Of a stretch of DNA of 64,000 nucleotides, positions 40,020-47,967 are shown in pieces. The notes under the pieces are model-generated. The model worked only from the letters and a program-made list of their open reading frames with translations, had not been told where the DNA came from and ran no database searches. Position 1 is the stretch's first letter; each line of letters starts with the position of its first letter. The stretch comes from Streptomyces bottropensis ATCC 25435 (GTDB lineage Bacteria > Actinomycetota > Actinomycetes > Streptomycetales > Streptomycetaceae), in contig NZ_KB911581.1 of assembly GCF_000383595.1 (NCBI RefSeq), forward strand, positions 7,771,519 to 7,835,518. The letters are read 5' to 3'. Both the position numbers and the translations under genes were made by a program.

Positions 40020-40772
40020 TCAGATCTCGTACGTCACCCTGGGCACCGCCAGCTCCACCGGACCGTCGTACACCGCGCGGGCGTCGACGAGGTTGACCTG
40101 CGGGTCGGTCCACGGCGGGACGTGGGTGAGGACGAGACGGCGGGCGCCCGCCCGGGCGGCCGTCCCACCTGCCTCGCGTCCGTTGAGGTGGAGGTCCGGG
40201 ATGTCCTCCTTGCCGTGCGTGAAGGCGGCCTCGCACAGGAACAGGTCGGCGTCGCGCGCCAGTTCGTCCAGGGTGGCGGTGACACCGGTGTCCCCGGAGT
40301 ACGTCAGGACCCGGCCGCCGTGCTCGATGCGGATGCCGTACGCCTCGACGGGGTGGGCGACCCGCTCCGTGTGGACGGTGAAGGGGCCGATCTCGAACGT
40401 GCTCGGCTTGACCGTGTGGAAGTCGAAGACCTCGCTCATGGAGGAGGCGGACGGGGTGTCGGCGTAGGCCGTGGTCAGGCGCTGCTCGGTGCCCTCCGGT
40501 CCGTAGACCGGGAGGGGGTCGCAGCGGCCGCCGTCATGGCGGTAGTAGCGCGCGACGAAGTACGCGCACATGTCGATGCAGTGGTCGGCGTGCAGATGGC
40601 TGAGGAAGATCGCGTCGAGGTCGTAGAGACCGCAGTGGCGCTGCAGCTCGCCGAGGGCACCGTTGCCCATGTCGAGGAGCAGCCGGAAGCCGTCGGCCTC
40701 TACGAGGTAGCTCGAACAGGCCGATTCCGCGGAAGGGAACGACCCCGAGCAGCCGACGACGGTGAGCTTCAT
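40020..40772 (-). CDS. MBL-fold metallo-hydrolase (RNase Z / cyclic-nucleotide phosphodiesterase like)
   Basis: 250 residues. The zinc motif is SHLHADH (H59, H61, D63, H64), followed by HPVEAYGIRIEHGGRVLTYSGDTG (fourth ligand His plus Asp) and LVLTHVPPW (last His). The overall order resembles ElaC-type and cAMP-degrading MBL enzymes. The substrate is unknown. GGAGG lies ~10 nt before ATG 40772. It is a conserved neighbour of the GlcNAc PTS in Streptomyces, convergent with nagE. Confidence 0.9.
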   Translation of the reverse strand: MKLTVVGCSGSFPSAESACSSYLVEADGFRLLLDMGNGALGELQRHCGLYDLDAIFLSHLHADHCIDMCAYFVARYYRHDGGRCDPLPVYGPEGTEQRLTTAYADTPSASSMSEVFDFHTVKPSTFEIGPFTVHTERVAHPVEAYGIRIEHGGRVLTYSGDTGVTATLDELARDADLFLCEAAFTHGKEDIPDLHLNGREAGGTAARAGARRLVLTHVPPWTDPQVNLVDARAVYDGPVELAVPRVTYEI

Positions 40773-41107
40773 GAGAGCTGGAACCTCCGCGCTGGCGTGA
40801 AGTCGTGACAGTCGTGACAGTCGTTTCCGTCGTGACATGCAGACGGGTTGCGGATTGCGGTTAGCGGGGTTGCGAAGTTCGGGCGTGGGTGCAAAGAGAG
40901 TGGTGCGGTCCGTTGAGCGTAAGGCGCGAAAGGGTGGGTCGCTCCTCCGCCAGGGGCCGTTGTGGGCGAACTCACCTGTGCTGTCACCGGTTCGGCTGGT
41001 CATAGGGCCATTGGGGCGCACGTGGGCCGGGGTGAGGTGGTGCTCAGGAGCGCGCGAGCGCGTGAGGGGGCGGACGTTGCGTGGTGCGCGCCGGTACGGT
41101 CGTGGCT
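40773..41107. other. 335-bp divergent intergenic region
   Basis: Between the MBL gene (minus) and the PemK-like gene (plus). It begins with short tandem GTCGTGACA units (about 40800-40836) and a locally AT-richer stretch. No gene or recognisable RNA is seen. Confidence 0.4.
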
Positions 41108-41599
41108 ATGGACACGTCATGGTGGCCGGCGCTCGCGGCTGTGGTGTTGCTGGCCCTGCTCGCCGCGCTCGTCGACGGGCGGGGTCGTTCGCGACGGCCG
41201 CCCCGGCGGACCGGACGAACGGGGCGGACGGGGCGGACGGGGCGGACCCGGCCCCCCGGGCGCCCCGAGCGGCTGCGCGGGCCGGTGCCGGGACCCAGGC
41301 CCGCCGAGATCTGGTGGGCGAGCGTGCCCTTCGAGGACGGGCCCGGGGAGAAGGACCGGCCCTGTCTCGTACTGGCGGTACGCGGGAACCGCGCCCGGGT
41401 CGCCAAGATCACCAGTCGCCACCGTGTCGAACGGCCCGGCGTGATCCCGCTGCCCCCGGGCGCGGTCGGTGACGCCCGCGGCCGTCCCAGCTTCCTGGAG
41501 ACGGACGAGCTGCGGGAGGTGCGGCTGCGTGACTTCCGCCGCAAGGCGGGAGTGGCCGACCCGGCCCTGTGGGCCCAGGTCCGCCACCTGTCGAAGTGA
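41108..41599 (+). CDS. Membrane-anchored PemK/MazF-like protein
   Basis: 163 residues. An N-terminal membrane helix (about 5-22, WPALAAVVLLALLAALV) is followed by an Arg-rich linker with GRTGRTGRTGRT encoded by 9-bp repeats. A C-terminal PemK/MazF-type barrel (about 67-160) contains AEIWWASVPFEDGPGEKDRPCLVLAVRGNRARVAKI. MazF enzymes are mRNA interferases of toxin-antitoxin pairs, but no antitoxin gene is adjacent and a membrane tether is atypical. A non-toxic structural role is possible. ATG 41108 is the only plausible start. Confidence 0.8.
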   Translation: MDTSWWPALAAVVLLALLAALVDGRGRSRRPPRRTGRTGRTGRTGRTRPPGRPERLRGPVPGPRPAEIWWASVPFEDGPGEKDRPCLVLAVRGNRARVAKITSRHRVERPGVIPLPPGAVGDARGRPSFLETDELREVRLRDFRRKAGVADPALWAQVRHLSK

Positions 41600-41644
41600 C
41601 GGGGACGGGCGGCTGTCCGACTGCGGAAAACCAGCCCCTGCGGG

Positions 41645-41680
41645 CCTGAAAAGCAGTGGGCGCAGCCCCTGCTTTTCAGG
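41645..41680. terminator. Convergent terminator between PemK-like gene and cysM
   Basis: CCTGAAAAGCAG (41645-41656) pairs perfectly with CTGCTTTTCAGG (41669-41680). It is followed by the dispersed GGGGCGCGGGGAACTGCGCGAC element (41681-41702) and an 18-bp tandem CCCGCACCCCCACCCGAC array (about 41738-41780). Confidence 0.7.
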
Positions 41681-41790
41681 GGCGCGGGGAACTGCGCGAC
41701 CAGCCCCCACTCACCCGCACCCGACAACGCACCCGGACCCGCACCCCCACCCGACCCCGCACCCCCACCCGACCCCGCACCGCCGCGCGC

Positions 41791-42741
41791 TCACGCCCAG
41801 AGCTGCCCCTGCAACGTCTCGATCGCCTCTTCCGTCGTCGCCGCCGTGTAGACGCCCGTCGACAGGTACTTCCACCCACCGTCGGCGACGACGAACACGA
41901 TGTCGGCCGGCTCCCCGGACTTCACCGCCTTGTTCCCGACCCCGATCGCCGCGTGCAGCGCGGCCCCCGTGGAGACGCCCGCGAAGATGCCCTCCTGCTG
42001 CAGCAGCTCACGCGTGCGGGTCACCGCGTCGGCCGAACCGACCGAGAACCGGGTCGTCAGCACGGACGCGTCGTACAGCTCCGGCACGAACCCCTCGTCG
42101 AGGTTGCGCAGGCCGTACACGAGATCGTCGTAGCGCGGCTCGGCGGCGACGATCTTGACGTCCGGCTTCTGTTCGCGCAGGAAGCGGCCCACGCCCATCA
42201 GCGTCCCGGTGGTGCCGAGACCGGCGACGAAGTGCGTGATGGAGGGCAGGTCCGCGAGGATCTCCGGGCCCGTCGTCGCATAGTGGGCGCCCGCGTTGTC
42301 CGGGTTGCCGTACTGGTAGAGCATCACCCAGTCGGGGTGCTCGGCGGACAGCTCCTTGGCGACGCGTACGGCCGTGTTGGAGCCTCCCGCCGCCGGGGAC
42401 GGGATGATCTCGGCCCCCCACATGGCGAGCAGCTCACGCCGCTCCTGGGAGGTGTTCTCGGGCATGACGCAGACCATGCGGTAGCCCTTGAGCTTCGCCG
42501 CCATGGCCAGCGAGATGCCCGTGTTGCCCGAGGTGGGCTCCAGGATCGTGCAGCCGGGAGTGAGACGGCCGTCCTTCTCCGCCTGTTCGATCATGTGCAG
42601 GGCGGGCCGGTCCTTGACCGAACCCGTCGGATTGCGGTCCTCCAGCTTCGCCCAGATACGGACGTCGGCGGACGGCGACAGCCGCGGCAGGCACACCAGA
42701 GGGGTGTTGCCCACCGCGGCCAGCGGGGAGTCGTAGCGCAT
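41791..42741 (-). CDS. cysM: CysO-dependent cysteine synthase
   Basis: 316-residue PLP enzyme. The Schiff-base Lys is K43 in NPTGSVKDRPA, the substrate loop is PTSGNTGISLA and the phosphate loop is GTTGT. The C-terminus ALHAAIGV...GGWKYLSTGVYT and the short length fit the actinobacterial CysM that uses O-phosphoserine and the thiocarboxylated carrier CysO. This agrees with the adjacent cysO gene (7-bp gap) and the Mec hydrolase at 44529-44951, so the protein-bound cysteine pathway is complete here. Confidence 0.95.
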   Translation of the reverse strand: MRYDSPLAAVGNTPLVCLPRLSPSADVRIWAKLEDRNPTGSVKDRPALHMIEQAEKDGRLTPGCTILEPTSGNTGISLAMAAKLKGYRMVCVMPENTSQERRELLAMWGAEIIPSPAAGGSNTAVRVAKELSAEHPDWVMLYQYGNPDNAGAHYATTGPEILADLPSITHFVAGLGTTGTLMGVGRFLREQKPDVKIVAAEPRYDDLVYGLRNLDEGFVPELYDASVLTTRFSVGSADAVTRTRELLQQEGIFAGVSTGAALHAAIGVGNKAVKSGEPADIVFVVADGGWKYLSTGVYTAATTEEAIETLQGQLWA

Positions 42742-42747
42742 GGGTGA

Positions 42748-43026
42748 TCAGGCCATGCCGCCGGCCACCGCCGGCAGGATGGTCACGTTGTCGCCGTCGG
42801 ACAGCTTGGTGTTGATGCCCTCCAGGAAGCGGACGTCCTCGTCGTTCAGGTAGACGTTGACGAAGCGGCGCAGCTCACCGCCGTCCACGATCCGGGCGTG
42901 GATGCCCGTGTGACGGCTCTCCAGGTCGGTGAACAGGTCGGCGAGGGTGGCACCGGCTCCCTCCACCGCCTTCTGGCCGTCGGTGTACTGGCGGAGGATG
43001 GTGGGGATGCGGACCTCGATGGCCAT
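42748..43026 (-). CDS. cysO: Sulfur-carrier protein CysO (ThiS/MoaD-like)
   Basis: 92-residue beta-grasp carrier: EVRIPTILRQYTDGQKAVEG at the N-terminus, LRRFVNVYLNDEDVRFLEGINTKLSDGDNVTILPAVAGG at the C-terminal half. The activated Gly-Gly is followed by two extra residues, Met-Ala, so the encoded protein does not end in GG. It needs trimming before adenylation, as described for some carriers that use a JAMM protease. The Mec protease encoded nearby is the obvious candidate. ATG 43026 has GGAG upstream. It forms an operon with cysM. Confidence 0.94.
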   Translation of the reverse strand: MAIEVRIPTILRQYTDGQKAVEGAGATLADLFTDLESRHTGIHARIVDGGELRRFVNVYLNDEDVRFLEGINTKLSDGDNVTILPAVAGGMA

Positions 43027-43172
43027 GGTGTGCGGCTCCTGTCGGGAGTGGTGGTCGGTGGCGCGCGGCAGCGCGAAGTGCGTGGTCACACGGGTGTCGG
43101 CTCCCCCGGTTCTCGACTCGCTCGAACCGGGAGCTACCCCCATCGGCGGCCGTACGGCGGCGGGGGCCGGCG

Positions 43173-43268
43173 TCAACAGATGGCGCTGGCAAGCCTGCAC
43201 AGGTCGACGTGCAGCCGCGCCACGAGCAGTGCGCCCGGCGTCTTCTCGCTCACGTCGTCAAAAACCAT
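43173..43268 (-). CDS. Cysteine-responsive leader peptide upstream of cysO
   Basis: 31 codons: begins MVFDDVSEKTPG and ends RLHVDLCRLASAIC. The C-terminal HVDLCRLASAIC signature is the conserved 'putative leader peptide' seen in front of sulfur-assimilation genes in Streptomyces. Two Cys codons, one directly before the stop, would let ribosome stalling sense Cys-tRNA. It ends 147 bp before cysO. Too short for ordinary gene calling. A TACGAT -10-like box precedes it. Confidence 0.82.
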   Translation of the reverse strand: MVFDDVSEKTPGALLVARLHVDLCRLASAIC

Positions 43269-43378
43269 GCGCTCATCGTATCGATTCCCGGTCCGGGCCC
43301 TGGAATGTGATCCCACATGCCGGACGGATTCGGGCCGGGGATTGAGATGGAGGGCGGAACCACCCCGTCGGACGCAGG

Positions 43379-44446
43379 TCAGGCCGACTGCCGGACGACC
43401 AGCCGCGTGGGGGTGATCACCGAGGCCAGAGGGCTTTCCGCCCCCGGTTCCCCCGGGCCCGCCAGGTCCTCCGTGTGACGGAACAGCAGCCGGGCCATCA
43501 GCCGGCCCATGCCCTCAATGTCCTGGTGGACGGTGGTGAGCGGGGGGTCGGTGTGCTCGGCGATGGGGGTGAGGTCGTCGAAGCCGACGACCGCCACGTC
43601 GTCCGGCACCCGGCGTCCGCGCTCGCGCAGCACCTGCAGCGCGCCGGAGGCCATCAGGTCGGAGGCGACGAAGACGGCGTCCAGGTCGGGGCGGCGGTCG
43701 AGGAGCGCGGTCATGGCGCTGACGCCGCCCTGCCGCGTGTAGTCGGAGTGCTCGATCATCTCGGGCGGCGCCTCCGGCAGGAGGTCCCGGTAGCCGTCCA
43801 GGCGGTCGAAGGCGGACGCCTCCCGCTCGACCGGGCCGGTGATCGTCGCGATGCGCTCCCGGCCCAGGGCGAGCAGATGACGGACGGCCTCGCGGGCGCC
43901 GCCCCGGTTGTCGGCGTCGACGTACACACGGTCGTGGACGGGTTCGCCGTCGCGCAGCATCGGCCGGCCGCCGAAGACGGCGGGCAGGCCGAGCCGGTCG
44001 ATCATGCCGGGCAGCGGGTCGTCGGACCGCAGGGAGAACAGCAGCGCGCCGTCGACGTGGCCGCCGCCCAGGAAGTCGCTCACGCGCGGGTACTCCTCGG
44101 GCTCCTCCAGGAAGAGGAGGACGGGCTGGGCGCCGTGGGCGACCAGTTCCTTGCGGATGCCCCGCAGGTGGAGGTCGAAGAAGGGGTCGATGAAGAGGCG
44201 GTTCTGCGGCTGGCTCGCGACGACGGCGATGGCGTTGTTGCGGCGGGTGACCAGCTGGCGGGCGGCGGAGTTCGGTACGTAGCCCAGCTCGGCGATGACC
44301 TCCCGGACCCGTTCGACGACCGCCGCGCGCACCTTGTCCTCGCCGTTGATCACTCGTGACACGGTGGACTTGGACACCCCCGAGCCGCGTGCGACGTCGT
44401 CGAGCGTGGGGCGCCGGCCGTACGGTCGCCGCGTCTGTCGAGTCAA
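43379..44446 (-). CDS. LacI family transcriptional regulator
   Basis: About 355 residues. The N-terminal LacI helix-turn-helix is RPTLDDVARGSGVSKSTVSRVINGEDKVR, with hinge VPNSAARQLVTRRN. The periplasmic-binding-protein-like effector domain follows (ASQPQNRLFIDPFFDLHLRGI; AVFVASDLMASGALQVLRERGRRVPDDVAVVGFDD). These proteins usually sense a sugar, and none of the adjacent genes names one. I chose TTG 44446, preceded by GGAGA. A GTG at 44500 is the alternative, adding 18 residues. Confidence 0.9.
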   Translation of the reverse strand: MTRQTRRPYGRRPTLDDVARGSGVSKSTVSRVINGEDKVRAAVVERVREVIAELGYVPNSAARQLVTRRNNAIAVVASQPQNRLFIDPFFDLHLRGIRKELVAHGAQPVLLFLEEPEEYPRVSDFLGGGHVDGALLFSLRSDDPLPGMIDRLGLPAVFGGRPMLRDGEPVHDRVYVDADNRGGAREAVRHLLALGRERIATITGPVEREASAFDRLDGYRDLLPEAPPEMIEHSDYTRQGGVSAMTALLDRRPDLDAVFVASDLMASGALQVLRERGRRVPDDVAVVGFDDLTPIAEHTDPPLTTVHQDIEGMGRLMARLLFRHTEDLAGPGEPGAESPLASVITPTRLVVRQSA

Positions 44447-44528
44447 GACCGTCTCCGTGGCGGGCAGTTGGTGAGCGTGCGTGCGCGTGCGTACGGACAC
44501 CGTAACCGCGAAATTCCTGTGCCGCCGG

Positions 44529-44951
44529 TCAGTAGGCCGCCACGATGCGCACCTCCTCCTCGGTCACCTCGCCCTCGACGATCCGGAACGAGCGGAACTG
44601 GAACTCGCCGAGACCGTCGGTGTCGGCGGTCGAGACGAGGACGTAGTGGGCGCCGGGCTCGTTGGCGTAGGAGATGTCGGTGCGGGACGGGCGGGCCTCG
44701 GTGGCGGTGTGGGAGTGGTAGATGACCACCGGCTCCTCGTCGCGGTCGTCCATCTCGCGGTAGAGCTTGAGCAGGTCGCCGGAGTCGAACTCGTAGAACG
44801 TGGGCGACATGGCCGCGTTCAGCATCGGGATGAAGCGCTCGGGGCGGTCCGAGCCCGCCGGTCCCGCGACGACGCCGCACGCCTCGTCGGGGTGGTCCTT
44901 GCGCGCGTGGGCGACGATTCTGTCGACGAGGTCCTGGGTGATGGTCAGCAT
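44529..44951 (-). CDS. mec: Mec (JAMM/MPN+) CysO-cysteine hydrolase
   Basis: 140-residue zinc isopeptidase. The JAMM motif is H79-S-H81 ... S89-x-x-D92 in IYHSHTATEARPSRTD, with the upstream Glu in HPDEACGVVAG. The Mycobacterium homologue Mec+ releases cysteine from the CysO-Cys adduct. Here it could also trim the Met-Ala tail of CysO. It is separated from cysM/cysO by the LacI gene, all on the minus strand. Confidence 0.93.
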   Translation of the reverse strand: MLTITQDLVDRIVAHARKDHPDEACGVVAGPAGSDRPERFIPMLNAAMSPTFYEFDSGDLLKLYREMDDRDEEPVVIYHSHTATEARPSRTDISYANEPGAHYVLVSTADTDGLGEFQFRSFRIVEGEVTEEEVRIVAAY

Positions 44952-44971
44952 GGTCGCCAGGATAAGCAGAA

Positions 44972-45008
44972 GGGCTGTTCCGTACCGGGGGGTGGTACGG
45001 AACAGCCC
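44972..45008 (-). terminator. Hairpin terminator of the amino-acid permease
   Basis: A 15-bp perfect stem, GGGCTGTTCCGTACC (44972-44986) with its complement (44994-45008), 42 bp after the permease stop and before the mec start. Confidence 0.75.
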
Positions 45009-45049
45009 ACATGCTGGGACCAGGGCCTCGGGGGCCCTTGCCCGTCCGG

Positions 45050-46495
45050 TCAGCCGATCTTCTCGAACTCCGTCTCGCGGCGCTCGGTGACCGCGGGGTT
45101 GCGGCTCTTGAGCACGGCCCAGCCGATGCCGAGGGCCGCCGCCCAGCCCGCCATGACGTAGAGGCAGACGCGGGAGTCGGCGTCGTAGGCGATGAGGCAG
45201 GTGACGAAGAGCAGGAAGACGATGGCGACCCAGCTGCACTTCGCGCCGCCCGGGGCCGGGAAGGACGAGGCGGGCAGGCGGCCGGCGTCCACACCGCGGC
45301 GGTAGAGGACGTGGCTGATCAGGATCATCAGCCAGGTCCAGATGCCGGCGGCGGTGGCGACGGAGACGACGTAGCCGAAGGCCTTCTCCGGGACGATGTA
45401 GTTCAGGATCACGCCGATGCCCATGAAGAGCACGGAGACGGTGATGCCGAACGCCGGGGTCTTCGTCGACGACAGCCTGCTGAAGGCCTTGGGGGCCTCG
45501 CCGTTGTCCGCGAGGGTGCGCAGCATGCGGCCGGTGGAGTACATGCCCGAGTTGCAGGAGGACAGGGCCGCCGTCAGCACCACGAAGTTGACGATGCCGG
45601 CGCCCGCCGGGATGCCGATCTTGGCGAAGGCCTCGACGAAGGGGCTCACGCCGGGCGCGAACTCGGTCCACTTCACCACGCAGAGGATGACGGTGAGGGC
45701 ACCGACGTAGAAGAGCGCGATCCGCCAGGGCAGGGTGTTGATGGCCTTGGGGAGGGTCTTCTCGGGGTTCTCCGACTCACCGGCCGTGACGCCGACCAGT
45801 TCGACGGCGAGGTAGGCGAACATCACGCCCTGAAGGGTCATCAGGGACGAGCCGACGCCCTTGGGGAAGACGCCGTCGAAGGCCCACAGGTTGGAGACCG
45901 CGGCGGTGTCGCCGGCGCTGCTGAAGCCGAAGGTGAGGACACCGAGGCCGATCACGATCATGCCGAGCAGGGCGGTGACCTTGACCATCGAGAACCAGAA
46001 CTCGATCTCGCCGAAGAGCTTCACCGAGATCAGGTTGGCGCCGAAGAGGACCACCAGGAAGACCAGGGCGGTGACCCACCGAGGGACGTCCGGCCACCAG
46101 TAGTTGACGTAGATCGCGGCGGCCGTGAGTTCGGCCATGCCGGTGACGACCCACATCAGCCAGTACGTCCAGCCGGTGAAGTAGCCGAAGAACGGGCCGA
46201 GGAACTCGCGGGAGTACTCCGCGAACGAACCGGAGACCGGGCGGTACAGGAGCAGCTCGCCGAGGGCTCGCATGATGAAGAAGATGATGACGCCGGCGAG
46301 GGCGTACATGAAGATCAGACTGGGGCCGGCCTTGGCGATGTTCGCCCCGGCTCCCAGGAAGAGGCCGACGCCGATGGCGCCGCCGATCGCGATCATCTGG
46401 ACCTGACGGCTGCCGAGCCCGCGCTCGTACCCCTCTTCGGGTGCGTCGCCGCGCACGGCCTCGTCGCCGTTCTTGTTGACCTGAGCGGAGGTCAT
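45050..46495 (-). CDS. APC-superfamily amino-acid permease
   Basis: 481 residues, 12 membrane helices. The first-helix motif is RQVQMIAIGGAIGVGLFLGAG, then GPSLIFMYALAGVIIFFIMRALGEL and VELVGVTAGESENPEKTLPKAI, typical of the AAT family (GabP/CycA/LysP branch). It imports amino acids with protons; the exact substrate is unclear. ATG 46495 (MTSAQVNKNG) has AAAGG upstream. A ~260-nt leader with several stable hairpins precedes it. Confidence 0.92.
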   Translation of the reverse strand: MTSAQVNKNGDEAVRGDAPEEGYERGLGSRQVQMIAIGGAIGVGLFLGAGANIAKAGPSLIFMYALAGVIIFFIMRALGELLLYRPVSGSFAEYSREFLGPFFGYFTGWTYWLMWVVTGMAELTAAAIYVNYWWPDVPRWVTALVFLVVLFGANLISVKLFGEIEFWFSMVKVTALLGMIVIGLGVLTFGFSSAGDTAAVSNLWAFDGVFPKGVGSSLMTLQGVMFAYLAVELVGVTAGESENPEKTLPKAINTLPWRIALFYVGALTVILCVVKWTEFAPGVSPFVEAFAKIGIPAGAGIVNFVVLTAALSSCNSGMYSTGRMLRTLADNGEAPKAFSRLSSTKTPAFGITVSVLFMGIGVILNYIVPEKAFGYVVSVATAAGIWTWLMILISHVLYRRGVDAGRLPASSFPAPGGAKCSWVAIVFLLFVTCLIAYDADSRVCLYVMAGWAAALGIGWAVLKSRNPAVTERRETEFEKIG

Positions 46496-46758
46496 GTGTT
46501 GTGCGCCTTTCTCCACGCTGGGCCGATCCGGGCCGTTCGCCGACCCGGGATCGGGTTCCGATCCCCCCGGATGTGATGGAGCTGAGCGGGCCCGTCGCTG
46601 AGCCCGCTCGTGCCTGGCCGACGGTCGTCGGCCGGTGGCGCACCCGAGCGGACATGGGTGTCGTCCGGTCGAGCGATCGTGCAGATCTATCACGGCCGCC
46701 ATCTTGATCCACCGGTTCTTCTGTGGCGCACAACACAGGGAGAAGCGGACAAAGAACA
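46496..46758 (-). promoter_or_regulatory. Long structured leader of the amino-acid permease gene
   Basis: The region upstream of the permease contains several potential stems, including GAGCGGGC/GCCCGCTC (46584-46591 with 46602-46609) and GATCGG/CCGATC-type pairs. I could not match it to a known riboswitch. It is listed as the content of this gene-free stretch. Confidence 0.3.
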
Positions 46759-46781
46759 CCCGCGAGGGCATCCCTCGCGGG
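46759..46781 (-). terminator. Hairpin terminator of the DUF2017 operon
   Basis: CCCGCGAGGG / CCCTCGCGGG with loop CAT, followed on the minus strand by a U-rich GTTCTTTGT stretch, downstream of the DUF2017 gene. Confidence 0.6.
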
Positions 46782-46924
46782 CGTGGTGACGTGATCGTTA
46801 TCCGGATTTGAGTGTCCTCTGAGCGAACACTGAGCGTCCGTGGAGAAGACGTGGAACGCCCGTGCGGCGGGCGTGGAGAGGCCTCAGGACCCCGGGAGCC
46901 CGGGACCTCGGAGGGGCGGCGCCC

Positions 46925-47527
46925 TCAGGGCATGAGTGTCGTGACGAGCGAGTCCTGGAGGCCGCCCAGCCACAGGTACGCCATCACCATCGGCTTGCGC
47001 GGGTCCTCGTCCGGCAGGCGGTAGAGGAGGTCGGTGTCCTCCTCGTCGACGACGTCCAGCCGGGAGCCGATCGCGAGCCGCAGGTCGTTGAGGCAGCCGA
47101 GCCAGTGCTGGGAGTCGTCCGCCGACAGCTTCAGCACGGCCCCGCCCTCCCCGGCCGCGGAGAGCGCGTCCAGGGAGTGGATCACCGCGAGGGCCTTCTC
47201 GCGCTTGCCGGCCCGCAGGTCGTTCTCGGTGAAGCGGCGGAACTCCGAGGAGTACGCCCGCTGCTCCTCCGCCTCCCGGGCCGTCGGGGTGCCCTGGGGG
47301 TCGCTGTAGGCGTCGGGGAACAGCCGCAGCAGGACGGGATCCTTGGGCGGCTCGCTCGGACCCTCGGCGAAGAGTTCGGCGAGCGGGTCCTCGTCGGCGT
47401 CCTCGGCGGGGCCGGGGCCGATCAGCTCCAGGAGCTGTACCGCCAGCGAGCGGATGATGGAGATCTCGACCTCGTCGAGCGCGACGGCGGCGCCGCCGCC
47501 GGGGAGCGATTCGAATTGTCCTGGCAT
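46925..47527 (-). CDS. DUF2017 domain protein
   Basis: 200 residues, acidic, cytoplasmic. DUF2017 pattern: VALDEVEISIIRSLAVQLLELIG near the N-terminus, RLFPDAYSDPQGTPTAREAEEQRAYSSEFRRFTENDLRAGK in the middle, and LADDSQHWLGCLNDLRLAIGSRLDV-like near the end. The gene follows clpS by 11 bp, a linkage conserved in actinobacteria, which suggests a role near ClpAPS proteolysis. This is inference. Confidence 0.9.
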   Translation of the reverse strand: MPGQFESLPGGGAAVALDEVEISIIRSLAVQLLELIGPGPAEDADEDPLAELFAEGPSEPPKDPVLLRLFPDAYSDPQGTPTAREAEEQRAYSSEFRRFTENDLRAGKREKALAVIHSLDALSAAGEGGAVLKLSADDSQHWLGCLNDLRLAIGSRLDVVDEEDTDLLYRLPDEDPRKPMVMAYLWLGGLQDSLVTTLMP

Positions 47528-47538
47528 CAGGTGCGTCG

Positions 47539-47856
47539 CTACTTCCGGTCCTGCTGGAGGGTGGCCCACAGACCGTAGCCGTGCATGGCCTGTACGTCGC
47601 GTTCCATCTCCTCGCGTGATCCGCTGGAGACGACCGCGCGGCCCTTGTGGTGGACGTCGAGCATGAGTTTGTTGGCCTTCTCCTTCGAGTACCCGAAGTA
47701 GGCCTGGAAGACATACGTCACATAGCTCATGAGGTTCACCGGGTCGTTGTGGACGATCGTGAGCCACGGAACGTCCGGTTCCGGTACGGCGAAGGCCTCC
47801 TCCGCCGACTCGGTCTTCTCGATCTCCATGGGAACAGCTGCCGTCACACCGCCCAT
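47539..47856 (-). CDS. clpS: ATP-dependent Clp protease adaptor ClpS
   Basis: 105 residues. The ClpS core is PWLTIVHNDPVNLMSYVTYVFQAYFGYSKEKANKLMLDVHHKGRAVVSSGSREEMERDVQAMHGYGLWATL, with the N-degron pocket (HNDP...; H in DVHHKG). It delivers N-end-rule substrates to ClpA/ClpC-ClpP. ATG 47856 (MGGVTAAVP) has GGTGG upstream, with ATG 47829 as the alternative. It is the first gene of an operon with DUF2017 and divergent from pncB. Confidence 0.94.
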   Translation of the reverse strand: MGGVTAAVPMEIEKTESAEEAFAVPEPDVPWLTIVHNDPVNLMSYVTYVFQAYFGYSKEKANKLMLDVHHKGRAVVSSGSREEMERDVQAMHGYGLWATLQQDRK

Positions 47857-47930
47857 GCTGCCACCACAGGGGGGTCCCCGCACAAATGCGGCCCCGCGAC
47901 CAGGGCACATGAGATACGGCCACCCAGAAA

Positions 47931-47945
47931 TCGTCAGATTGACGA
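47931..47945. promoter_or_regulatory. Inverted repeat in the clpS-pncB spacer
   Basis: TCGTCA-GAT-TGACGA is a perfect 6-bp dyad 23 bp upstream of the pncB ATG, next to a TACGAT -10-like box (47954-47959). It could be an operator for an NAD-biosynthesis regulator; I cannot name one. Confidence 0.4.
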
Positions 47946-47967
47946 GATGGGAGTACGATCCCTTGCC

